A stretch of 64,000 nucleotides of DNA from NCBI RefSeq assembly GCF_900100045.1, contig NZ_FNEA01000011.1:1-64000 (forward strand), in the 5' to 3' direction. Positions 38,547 to 46,016 of this stretch are shown here, piece after piece. The translations under genes and the position numbers were made by a program. Each line of letters begins with the position of its first letter. Position 1 is the first letter of the stretch. The DNA comes from Paracoccus denitrificans. Its GTDB lineage: Bacteria > Pseudomonadota > Alphaproteobacteria > Rhodobacterales > Rhodobacteraceae. The notes below the pieces were generated by a model. The model had not been told where the DNA came from. It was given only the letters and a program-made list of their open reading frames with translations, and did not search any database.

Positions 38547-39624
38547 CGACCGGGCTTGCCGCCGGCGCCGGCCTTGGCAAGGTCAGGCCCGCCAGCGCCG
38601 CCTCGACCCGCGCCGCTGCGGCATCCAGGTCGTCCAGGCCGTCCAGCGCCACCACCGGGCCGCGACCGTCGTCATGGCGCGCGCGGTGCCTTTCATAGCG
38701 CGGGTCGTAATGGTCGCGCATCAGCCCTTCGGCCAGCCCGCTCCAGTCGGCGGCAGCGATCATGCGCAGCCAGGCTTCGATCCGGTCGGCCGGGTGCAGC
38801 GGGCGCAGCAGGTTCACGATCCGCGCCACTGCCTGGGGATCGGCGCAGGTATCGGCATAGGCGCGGGCGGTATAGGCGGCGCGGGCCTCGACCGGGACGG
38901 CAAGGCGGAGGCGCGGCGCGGCGACGATCGCCTGCCAGATGCCGCGCGGCAGGTTCAGGTCGCCGATGCGCGAGCTTTCCGCCTCGACCAGCAGCGGCCG
39001 GCCGGGGTCCAGCGCCTCAAGCGCCATGGCAAGGCGGCATTCGAACAGCTTCTGGCTGGGCTGGCCGCCCGGCATGGCACCGAACAGGCTGCCGCGGTGG
39101 TTCGCAAACCCCTCAAGGTCGATGACCTGATGGCCCCGGGCGGCGAGGCGGTGCAGGATCTCGGTCTTGGCGCTGCCGGTATTGCCGTCCAGCACCACCA
39201 CCGGGGCAGCGACGGCTGCAGTGACGCGCTCGACCACCAGCGCCCGCCATGCCTTGTAGCCGCCCTCGATGCGCCCGACCCGCCAGCCGATCTGCTGGAG
39301 GATGGTGGCAAAGGCGCCCGAGCGCTGCCCGCCGCGCCAGCAATAGACCAGCGGCCGCCAGCCTCCGCCGAAACCGGCCAGCGGCCCGGCGATATGGCGC
39401 GCGGCATTGGCGGCGACCATGGCGCCGCCCAGCTTGCGGGCATCGAAGGGAGAGACCTGCTTGTAGATCGTGCCGACCTGCACGCGCTCCTCGTCCGAGA
39501 GCACCGGCAGATTGATCGCGCCCGGCAAATGATCCTCGGCGAATTCGAGGGGCGAGCGCGTGTCGATGATGGTGTCGAACCCGGACAGCGCCGGATCCGA
39601 CAGCGATTTCAGGCGGATGTCCAC
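38527..39624 (-). CDS. mnmH: tRNA 2-selenouridine synthase
   Basis: The 365-residue protein has an N-terminal rhodanese domain, with the catalytic cysteine in VYCWRGGQRS (Cys95), and a C-terminal P-loop domain (GNTGSAKT, residues 147-154). MnmH/SelU replaces sulfur with selenium at U34 of tRNAs via a geranylated intermediate. It opens with GTG immediately after the TAA of the L,D-transpeptidase gene. Its last codons lie in a dispersed repeat. Confidence 0.94.
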   Translation of the reverse strand: MDIRLKSLSDPALSGFDTIIDTRSPLEFAEDHLPGAINLPVLSDEERVQVGTIYKQVSPFDARKLGGAMVAANAARHIAGPLAGFGGGWRPLVYCWRGGQRSGAFATILQQIGWRVGRIEGGYKAWRALVVERVTAAVAAPVVVLDGNTGSAKTEILHRLAARGHQVIDLEGFANHRGSLFGAMPGGQPSQKLFECRLAMALEALDPGRPLLVEAESSRIGDLNLPRGIWQAIVAAPRLRLAVPVEARAAYTARAYADTCADPQAVARIVNLLRPLHPADRIEAWLRMIAAADWSGLAEGLMRDHYDPRYERHRARHDDGRGPVVALDGLDDLDAAAARVEAALAGLTLPRPAPAASPVASGGSI

Positions 39625-40203
39625 TTAGTAGACATAAACCGGCGTGCCGATCGGCACCTGCTCGAACAGGTCCATCACCGCCTCGTTGCGCATGCGGATG
39701 CAGCCGTTCGAGACGGCGCGGCCGATCGAGTTCGGCTCGGTCGTGCCGTGGATGCGGATCGAGGTGTCGTTGCCCTTGGCGTCGTAAAGATACAGCGCCC
39801 GCGCACCCAGCGGGTTGGTCGGGCCGCCCGGCATGCCGTCCGCCCAGCGGGCATATTGCCCGGGATTGCGCTTGATCATCGCCGGCGTGGGGGTCCAGCT
39901 GGGCCATTCGGTCTTGCGCCCGACGGTGGCGCGGCCTTTCCAGACCAGTTCGGCCTTGCCGACGGCGACGCCGTAGCGGACCGCCCGGCCCGGTGCGACG
40001 ACGTGGTAAAGGAAGAAGTCCTTCGAGACCACGACGATGCTGCCGACCTCGAAATCGTTGCGGATCGAGACTTCGGTCGGGGCATAGGGGTCGCGCTTGG
40101 GCTCGGCCTGCGTGGTCAGCGCCGCGGGCTGCGCCTGTGCCAGGGCCAGCGAGGGCACGGCCACCAGCGGCAAGGCGGCCATCAGCATCTGTCTGCGGTT
40201 CAT
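39625..40203 (-). CDS. L,D-transpeptidase (YkuD domain), exported
   Basis: The 192-residue protein has an N-terminal signal (MNRRQMLMAALPLVAVPSLALAQ) whose twin arginines suggest possible Tat export. The YkuD catalytic signature is IHGTTEPNSIGRAVSNGCIRM (His152, Cys168). These enzymes form 3-3 peptidoglycan cross-links or attach proteins to the wall. It is followed without gap by mnmH. Confidence 0.93.
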   Translation of the reverse strand: MNRRQMLMAALPLVAVPSLALAQAQPAALTTQAEPKRDPYAPTEVSIRNDFEVGSIVVVSKDFFLYHVVAPGRAVRYGVAVGKAELVWKGRATVGRKTEWPSWTPTPAMIKRNPGQYARWADGMPGGPTNPLGARALYLYDAKGNDTSIRIHGTTEPNSIGRAVSNGCIRMRNEAVMDLFEQVPIGTPVYVY

Positions 40204-40287
40204 CTGTCCGTCCTGAATCCTTGCGTTTCTTGATCATGCGCCTAACCGCTTGGGCGCCCGGGATCAACTCAAAGCGCCGTGACGCGG

Positions 40288-40318
40288 TTGAAACGCGCGG
40301 CAAGCGTGCCTAGCTTGC
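40288..40318 (+). promoter_or_regulatory. Candidate promoter upstream of the copA region
   Basis: TTGAAA (40288-40293), 17 bases, TAGCTT (40311-40316). A short inverted repeat, GCAAG (40300-40304) and CTTGC (40314-40318), overlaps the -10. It may be a metal-regulated promoter, but the match is weak. Confidence 0.35.
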
Positions 40319-40339
40319 ATCGGGAAAGGACCGCCCGCC

Positions 40340-40594
40340 ATGACTTGTGCGACCTGTGCCGCCATTCCCCGCCCGCCGCGCCGGCCCGCCACGCGTGCCC
40401 CGCATCTGTGCCGGGGCCGGGGCGGGCGCGGTTGCCGCTGCCATGTCGCGGCCCGCCCGCATCTGGCCCGCCCCGTGCTGGCCGGCGACGGCCATCCGCT
40501 GCGCTGGCGCCGGGAACCAGGCGACGGGCCGCAGCCCGGGCAGATCCTGCACCATCCGCCGCAATATCCGCAGGCTCCGCCGATCCCTGTCTGA
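40340..40594 (+). CDS. Possible small Cys-rich protein upstream of copA
   Basis: The open frame starts ATG at 40340, after GGAAAGGA, and encodes 84 residues, MTCATCAAI at the start, with five cysteines in the first 35 residues. Most codons end in G or C, as in real genes here. Such a Cys-rich peptide ahead of a copper ATPase could bind Cu, but no family is recognised. A frame on the other strand (40269-40613) competes. Nothing else was seen in the 40204-40630 gap. Confidence 0.35.
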   Translation: MTCATCAAIPRPPRRPATRAPHLCRGRGGRGCRCHVAARPHLARPVLAGDGHPLRWRREPGDGPQPGQILHHPPQYPQAPPIPV

Positions 40595-40630
40595 ATCGCG
40601 TCTTTTTCGCCATTCTGACAGGACAATCCG

Positions 40631-43054
40631 ATGAAACATCACCAGAACGATGCCGAGCTGACCGTCACCGGCATGAGTTGCGCCTCTTGCGTGGGCCGCG
40701 TCGAAAAGGCGTTGGCCGCCGTGCCGGGCGTCGAAGAGCCGCGGGTCAACCTGGCCACCGGCCGGGCGCATTTCCGCCTGACCGCGCCCGAGGCCCTGCC
40801 CCGCGCCGTCGAGGCGCTGGCGGGCGCCGGCTATCCCGCCGCACCGCTTGAAACCCGCCTGAGCATCGAGGGCATGAGCTGCGCCTCTTGCGTGGGCCGC
40901 GTCGAAAAGGCGCTGGCGGCGCTGCCCGGCGTGACTTCGGCGCAGGTCAACCTGACCACCGCCAGCGCCACCATCCATCATTCGCCCGGCGTCGCGCCGC
41001 AGGCGCTGGCCGATACGGTGACCGCCAAGGGCTATCCCGCCGAGCTGCAGGCCGAGGCCGGCCATCACATGCACGACCATGGCGGCGATGCGGCGAGCAT
41101 GAAGCGCAACTTCCTGGTCGCGCTGGTGCTGACCCTGCCGGTCTTTGTCGCCGAGATGGGCGGCCATGCCTTTCCGGCCTTTCATCATTGGCTGCACATG
41201 GCGCTTGGCCAACAGACGCTCTGGGTGCTGGAGTTCCTGCTGACCACCGCCGTCCTGGCCGGGCCGGGACGGGTGTTCTTCCGCGTCGGCTTTCCCGCGC
41301 TCATGCGCCGCGCGCCCGAGATGAACAGCCTTGTCGCGCTTGGCGCCTCGGCGGCGTGGCTTTACTCGACCGTGGCGACCTTTGCACCAGGCGTGCTGCC
41401 GGCGGATTCGGTGCATGTCTATTTCGAGGCCGCCGCCGTCATCGTCACGCTGATCCTGCTGGGCCGCTGGCTGGAGGCGCGCGCCAAGGGCCGCGCCGGC
41501 AACGCCATCCGCCGGTTGATCGAACTGGCCCCCGACAGCGCCCATGTCCAGCGCGACGGCCGGATCGTGGAAATCCCGGTGGCCGAACTGCACCCCGGCG
41601 ACATCGTGCACCTGCGCCCCGGCGAACGGGTGGCCGTGGACGGGGTGCTGACCGAGGGCAGCGGCGCCATCGACGAATCCATGCTGACGGGCGAGCCGGT
41701 CCCGGTCGCCAAGCAGCCCGGCGACACGGTCACCGGCGGCACGGTGAACGGCAATGCAGCACTGGCCTATCGCGTGACCGCGACCGGCGGCAACACGGTG
41801 CTGGCCCGCATCATCCGCATGGTCGAGGACGCGCAGGCCACCAAGCTGCCGGTGCAAGCGCTGGTGGACCGGATCACCGCGGTCTTCGTCCCGGTGGTGA
41901 TCGGGTTGGCGCTGCTGACCTTCGTGCTGTGGATGATCTTCGCCGGCTCGCTGGGACAGGCGCTGGTCGCGGCGATCTCGGTCCTGATCATCGCCTGCCC
42001 CTGCGCCATGGGGCTGGCGGTGCCGGTCTCGATCATGGTCGGCACCGGGCGCGGCGCCGAGTTGGGCGTGCTGTTCCGGCGCGGCGACGCGCTGCAAAGG
42101 CTGGCCGAGGCGCGCATCGTCGCCCTGGACAAGACCGGCACGCTGACCCAGGGCGCACCCGCCCTGACCGCCATCGAGGCCGAGGACATCGAGCCCCTGG
42201 ACGCCCTGCGCCTTGCCGCCGCTGCCGAGGCGCGTTCCGAGCATCCGCTGGCGGCCGCCATCGTCGGCGCCGCCCGCGACAAGGGGCTGGACCTGCCCCC
42301 GGCCGAGGCGGTTCAGGCCGCTGTGGGGCGCGGACTTTCGGCGCGGGTCGAGGGGCGGGCGCTGCTTATCGGCAATGCCGCCGCGCTGACCGAGGCCGGC
42401 ATCACCCCCTCGCCCGCCCTGATCGCCGCGGCCGAGGGCTGGGCGGCGAACGGCGCGACCCCCGTGCATCTGGCAGTGGACGGCCGTCACGCCGCCGCCA
42501 TGGCGCTGGCCGATCCGATCCGCCCCGAGGCGGCCGAAACCATCGCCGAACTGCACACGCTTGGCCTGCAAACCGCGATGATCTCGGGCGACGTGCGGGC
42601 CACGGCCGAGGCGGTCGGACGCAAGCTGGGCATCGACACGGTGACGGCGGGCGTCCTGCCCGAAGGCAAGCTGGCCGCCATCCGCGAGATGGGGGGCGGC
42701 ACGGTCTTTGTCGGCGACGGCATCAACGACGCACCGGCGCTTGCCGCGGCCGAAACCGGCATCGCCATCGGCACCGGCACGGATGTCGCCATCGAATCGG
42801 CCGAGGTGGTGCTGGTCGGCGGCGATCCGATGGGTGTCGCGCGGGCTATCCGCCTGTCACGCAGCGTCATGCGCAATATCCGGCAGAATCTGTTCTGGGC
42901 CTTCGGCTACAATGTCGCCCTGATTCCCGTGGCAATGGGGGCGCTGGTGCCCTTTGGCGGGCCGCAGATGTCACCCATGCTGGGGGCCGGGGCGATGGCG
43001 CTTTCCTCGGTCTTCGTGGTCAGTAACGCGTTGCGATTGAGGCGTGCCGCATGA
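40631..43054 (+). CDS. copA: Copper-exporting P1B-type ATPase
   Basis: The 807-residue protein has two N-terminal heavy-metal domains (CxxC at Cys17/Cys20 and Cys84/Cys87), and eight membrane segments. The intramembrane CPC motif is in ACPCAMGLAVP, the phosphorylation site is DKTGTLTQG, and the hinge motif is VGDGINDAPAL. It exports Cu+ from the cytoplasm. The next gene overlaps its stop by 4 bases. Confidence 0.96.
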   Translation: MKHHQNDAELTVTGMSCASCVGRVEKALAAVPGVEEPRVNLATGRAHFRLTAPEALPRAVEALAGAGYPAAPLETRLSIEGMSCASCVGRVEKALAALPGVTSAQVNLTTASATIHHSPGVAPQALADTVTAKGYPAELQAEAGHHMHDHGGDAASMKRNFLVALVLTLPVFVAEMGGHAFPAFHHWLHMALGQQTLWVLEFLLTTAVLAGPGRVFFRVGFPALMRRAPEMNSLVALGASAAWLYSTVATFAPGVLPADSVHVYFEAAAVIVTLILLGRWLEARAKGRAGNAIRRLIELAPDSAHVQRDGRIVEIPVAELHPGDIVHLRPGERVAVDGVLTEGSGAIDESMLTGEPVPVAKQPGDTVTGGTVNGNAALAYRVTATGGNTVLARIIRMVEDAQATKLPVQALVDRITAVFVPVVIGLALLTFVLWMIFAGSLGQALVAAISVLIIACPCAMGLAVPVSIMVGTGRGAELGVLFRRGDALQRLAEARIVALDKTGTLTQGAPALTAIEAEDIEPLDALRLAAAAEARSEHPLAAAIVGAARDKGLDLPPAEAVQAAVGRGLSARVEGRALLIGNAAALTEAGITPSPALIAAAEGWAANGATPVHLAVDGRHAAAMALADPIRPEAAETIAELHTLGLQTAMISGDVRATAEAVGRKLGIDTVTAGVLPEGKLAAIREMGGGTVFVGDGINDAPALAAAETGIAIGTGTDVAIESAEVVLVGGDPMGVARAIRLSRSVMRNIRQNLFWAFGYNVALIPVAMGALVPFGGPQMSPMLGAGAMALSSVFVVSNALRLRRAA

Positions 43055-43689
43055 TGCTGAGAACCCTTGTCCTGATCCTGGCCCTTGCGGCCGTGCCGGC
43101 GGCAGCGACGCCGCTGCGCATCTTGGCCTTCGGCGACAGCCTGACCGAAGGCTACGGCCTGCCCCGCAAGGACGGGCTGGTGCCGCAATTGCAGGACTGG
43201 CTGAGGGCACGCGGCCATGACGTGCTGGTGCTGAACGGCGGGCTCTCGGGCGACACCACAGCGGGCGGGCGGGTGCGGATCGGCTATTCGCTGGCCCGCC
43301 ACAAGCCCGATGCGGTGATCGTCGAGCTAGGCGGCAACGACCTGCTGATGGGCTTTGCCCCGCAGATGGTCGAGGGCAACCTGGATTCGATCCTGGGCCA
43401 GGCCGGCAGGGGCGGCCGGCCGCTGCTGCTGGTCGGCATCGCCTCGCCCGACCACGACGACCCCCTGCGCCGCGACTGGGCCGGGATCTGGCCGCGCATG
43501 GCCACGCAGCACGATGCCCTGCTGATGGAGAACCTGTACCAGCCGCTTTTCGACCTGCCGGGCGACGGCTACAAGGCCATGCTGCAACCCGACGGGCTGC
43601 ATGCCTCGGCCAAGGGCGTCGGCCTGATCGTGCAATCGCTGGGCCCCAAGGTCGAGGCGCTGATCGAAAAGGCCGAAGCCCGCCGCTAA
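43051..43689 (+). CDS. GDSL-family esterase/lipase (TesA-like), exported
   Basis: The 212-residue SGNH hydrolase has a signal peptide (residues 1-19), the nucleophile Ser30 in FGDSLTEGYG, GGND (block III) and the C-terminal PDGLHAS with the catalytic Asp-His. It resembles periplasmic TesA/arylesterase. ATGA overlap with copA suggests coupled translation, which does not fit an obvious copper role. Its TAA overlaps the stop of the convergent PCuAC gene. Confidence 0.93.
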   Translation: MMLRTLVLILALAAVPAAATPLRILAFGDSLTEGYGLPRKDGLVPQLQDWLRARGHDVLVLNGGLSGDTTAGGRVRIGYSLARHKPDAVIVELGGNDLLMGFAPQMVEGNLDSILGQAGRGGRPLLLVGIASPDHDDPLRRDWAGIWPRMATQHDALLMENLYQPLFDLPGDGYKAMLQPDGLHASAKGVGLIVQSLGPKVEALIEKAEARR

Positions 43690-44126
43690 TGCGCGTGGCC
43701 GGGCATGCGTTTATTGTCCACCGGCAGGTGGGCCTGAACCTCGCCGCAGGAACCGAAATCCAGCGTCAGCGCCAGCTGATCGCCATCCGCAAGCGGATGC
43801 TTCAGTCCCATCAGCATCACATGATCACCGCCCCGCACCAATTCGTGCCGGGCACCGGCGGGGATCTGGATCGGATCGGCCTTGACCATCCGCATCACGC
43901 CCCCTTCGTCGCGATGCGTGTGCAGCTCTGCGCGCTCGGCCGCGTCCGAGGCGACCGAGGAAAGCGTGCAGGCAGCGGCGCCGCGATTCTCGATCACCAT
44001 GAAGGCGGCGCCGGATCGGGGATTGGCGGCGCGGGCATAGCCGTCATGGACCGCCAGCGCCGCATCCTGCGCCGGCGCGGCAAGGGGGATCAGGCCAAGG
44101 CAAAGGGCGGGCAGCAGCGGTTTCAT
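43686..44126 (-). CDS. Periplasmic copper chaperone (PCuAC family)
   Basis: The 146-residue exported protein has a signal peptide (MKPLLPALCLGLIPLAAPAQ) and the PCuAC core with ELHTHRDEGGVMRMV, and HELVRGGDHVMLMGLKHPL. The His and Met residues are those that bind Cu(I) in this family. PCuAC delivers copper to the cytochrome oxidase CuA site. The start at 44126 is set by the signal peptide. It is convergent with copA and the esterase. Confidence 0.92.
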   Translation of the reverse strand: MKPLLPALCLGLIPLAAPAQDAALAVHDGYARAANPRSGAAFMVIENRGAAACTLSSVASDAAERAELHTHRDEGGVMRMVKADPIQIPAGARHELVRGGDHVMLMGLKHPLADGDQLALTLDFGSCGEVQAHLPVDNKRMPGHAH

Positions 44127-44212
44127 CTCTTCATCCTCGCGCATCGGGCCAAGCCTAGCGCCGGATGAGGCCGGCCGCATCCCCATTCCGCCGCGAGGGG
44201 TGCGCACCATGG

Positions 44213-44240
44213 AAAAGGCCCGCCGGTCGGGGCGGGCCTT
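44213..44240 (-). terminator. Intrinsic terminator of sodB
   Basis: On the minus strand, AAGGCCCGCC and GGCGGGCCTT (44231-44240 and 44215-44224) form a perfect 10-bp stem with a 6-base loop, followed by TT. It lies 21 bases after the sodB stop. Confidence 0.8.
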
Positions 44241-44261
44241 GATGCGATGCCTTGCCGGGGA

Positions 44262-44861
44262 TCAGAGGCGCGAGGCCACGTTTTCCCAGTTCACCAGGTT
44301 GTTCAGGAAATTTTCCAGGTATTTCGGCCGGGCGTTGCGGAAGTCGATGTAATAGCTGTGCTCCCACACGTCGCAGCCCAGAAGCGCGGTCTGGCCGAAG
44401 CAAAGCGGGTTCACGCCGTTCTCGGTCTTGGTGACCTTCAGGCTGCCGTCCTTGTCCTTGACGAGCCAGGCCCAGCCCGAACCGAACTGGCCGACGCCGG
44501 CCTCGGCGAATTTCTTCTTGAATTCGTCCACCGAACCGAAGGCTTCGGTCAGGGCCTTTTCCAGCTCGCCCGGGATGGCGCCGGGGTTCGGGCCCATCAT
44601 TTCCCAGAACTGGGCATGGTTCCAGTGCTGGCTGGCATTGTTGAAGATGCCGTTCTGCGCCACGGCGCCCGACTGGTAGGTGCCCTTGACGATGTCCTCG
44701 AGGCTCTTGCCTTCCCATTCGGTGCCTGCCACCAGCTCGTTCAGCTTGTCGACATAGGCCTTGTGGTGCTTGTCGTGGTGGTATTCCAGCGTCTCCTTGG
44801 ACATGCCGCCAGCAGCCAGCGCGTCGTGAGCATAGGGAAGATCGGGAAGCGTGAAGGCCAT
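44262..44861 (-). CDS. sodB: Superoxide dismutase (Fe/Mn type)
   Basis: The 199-residue protein begins MAFTLPDLPYAHDAL. Metal ligands lie in HHDKHHKAYVDKLN, ASQHWNHAQFW and the C-terminal DVWEHSYY. The GQFGSGWAWLV and the AQNGIFNNASQHWN region, as well as typical 199-residue length, favour the Fe form. The upstream AAAGGAAA supports the start at 44861. It detoxifies superoxide in the cytoplasm. A short inverted repeat, TGGCA (44899-44903) with TGCCA (44908-44912), lies upstream. Confidence 0.94.
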   Translation of the reverse strand: MAFTLPDLPYAHDALAAGGMSKETLEYHHDKHHKAYVDKLNELVAGTEWEGKSLEDIVKGTYQSGAVAQNGIFNNASQHWNHAQFWEMMGPNPGAIPGELEKALTEAFGSVDEFKKKFAEAGVGQFGSGWAWLVKDKDGSLKVTKTENGVNPLCFGQTALLGCDVWEHSYYIDFRNARPKYLENFLNNLVNWENVASRL

Positions 44862-44969
44862 TTTCGATTTCCTTTCCAACGGTTTCGGATTGTTGTTCTG
44901 GCACAGCTGCCAAACGGGGAAAAGCCCTGTCGGCCGCTAAACGCCTTCGACGCGGCGCGGGTTCCTGCC

Positions 44970-45425
44970 CTATCCGCCGCCGGGAGAGCCGCAGACCCCG
45001 GTTCCGGTCATGACGTTGTCGTAGCCAAGCGCCGTCGCCGTCACCCGCGCGCTGCCATCGGCCTTTTGCACCGTCAGCCGATAGTCCAGCCGGTCGGTCC
45101 GCTGTCCCGAGGCATTGCGCACCCCGGCCAGCGCCCAGCCATAGCTGCGGCTGGTGCGGTCGTCGGCGGTGATCCGCGCCTCGATCGGCTGGCCGACGAG
45201 CCGTTGCAGGATCGGGTCGAAAACCTCGATCCGGCCCTGGCGCGGGCCGGCGGTCTGGCGGGTCAGCATGATGAACTCGGGCACCCAGCCGGTGCCGCTT
45301 TCATCGACCATCTGGCACATCATCACCACCGGCGGCTCTTGCCCCCAGTCCTGCGCCCGGACGGCGGGAACCGGCATCACGAGGCCGGCAAGCAGAAGGG
45401 CGGGCAGAAGCAGGGCGGAACGCAT
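44970..45425 (-). CDS. Exported protein of unknown function
   Basis: The 151-residue protein starts MRSALLLPALLLAGLVMPVPAV, a clear signal peptide (cleavage about residue 25, AVRAQ). The mature part has two or three cysteines (VVMMCQMV near the start and TGVCGSPGG at the end), likely a disulfide, and a beta-rich middle. No family recognised. The start is chosen by the signal peptide. An in-frame GTG at 45449 has no good ribosome-binding site. It lies between sodB and sarcosine oxidase genes and looks monocistronic. Confidence 0.75.
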   Translation of the reverse strand: MRSALLLPALLLAGLVMPVPAVRAQDWGQEPPVVMMCQMVDESGTGWVPEFIMLTRQTAGPRQGRIEVFDPILQRLVGQPIEARITADDRTSRSYGWALAGVRNASGQRTDRLDYRLTVQKADGSARVTATALGYDNVMTGTGVCGSPGGG

Positions 45426-45497
45426 GGAATCAACCGGATGGAATTTCACTCTCCATCCATACGCCGCCCTGCCGCAGCCACAAGCCCCGGCGCGGCC

Positions 45498-46016
45498 CTA
45501 GCGCGGGTCGAGCTGCGTGCCCGGCACCGCCGCGCCGGTCAGGATGCCGCGCAGGTAGTCGGTGACCGAGCGAAAGCCGATCAGCACATAGCCGTCCGTC
45601 TCGCGCCAGATGCCGCAGGCGACCTGCGCCGCGCGGGTGCGGCGCAGCCCGTCCTGGGGCATCGCCGCCAGATCGGCCGGGCACAGCTTCATCAGCACGT
45701 CCAGCGCCTTGGCGCCCTGGATGCGGAACACCGCGCGCATGTCGCTGACATCCAGCACCAGCGCGTGCTCGGTCGCAAGCGCGTCCTGCAACGCGGCCAG
45801 CGCCTCGGCCGTCTCGGCCCGCGGCAGCACCAGCAGCAGCTCGTCCGGCGACATCCAGCCCAGGGTCCGGCTGCCGTCGGTGGTGATGCGGCCCTGTCCG
45901 GGCAGCGCAACCCCTGCCGCCTCGGCGATGGCATCGCCCGCGCGTGACAGGTCGGCGCGGATCTGGATCATGCCCCAGTCCTGCACCTGCGAGATCCTTG
46001 CCAGTGCCTCAGCCAT
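45498..46016 (-). CDS. soxG: Sarcosine oxidase, gamma subunit
   Basis: The 172-residue protein matches the gamma subunit of heterotetrameric sarcosine oxidase, related to the aminomethyltransferase/GcvT fold (GWMSPDELLLVLP, ALVLDVSDMRAVFRIQGAKALDVL). It overlaps soxA by 8 bases and is the last gene of soxDAG on the minus strand. Confidence 0.9.
   Translation of the reverse strand: MAEALARISQVQDWGMIQIRADLSRAGDAIAEAAGVALPGQGRITTDGSRTLGWMSPDELLLVLPRAETAEALAALQDALATEHALVLDVSDMRAVFRIQGAKALDVLMKLCPADLAAMPQDGLRRTRAAQVACGIWRETDGYVLIGFRSVTDYLRGILTGAAVPGTQLDPR

Noticed and set aside
40264..40626. A minus-strand Cys-rich frame opposite the proposed ORF
   Set aside because: Only one of the two can be real; the + frame has a better ribosome-binding site and leads into copA.
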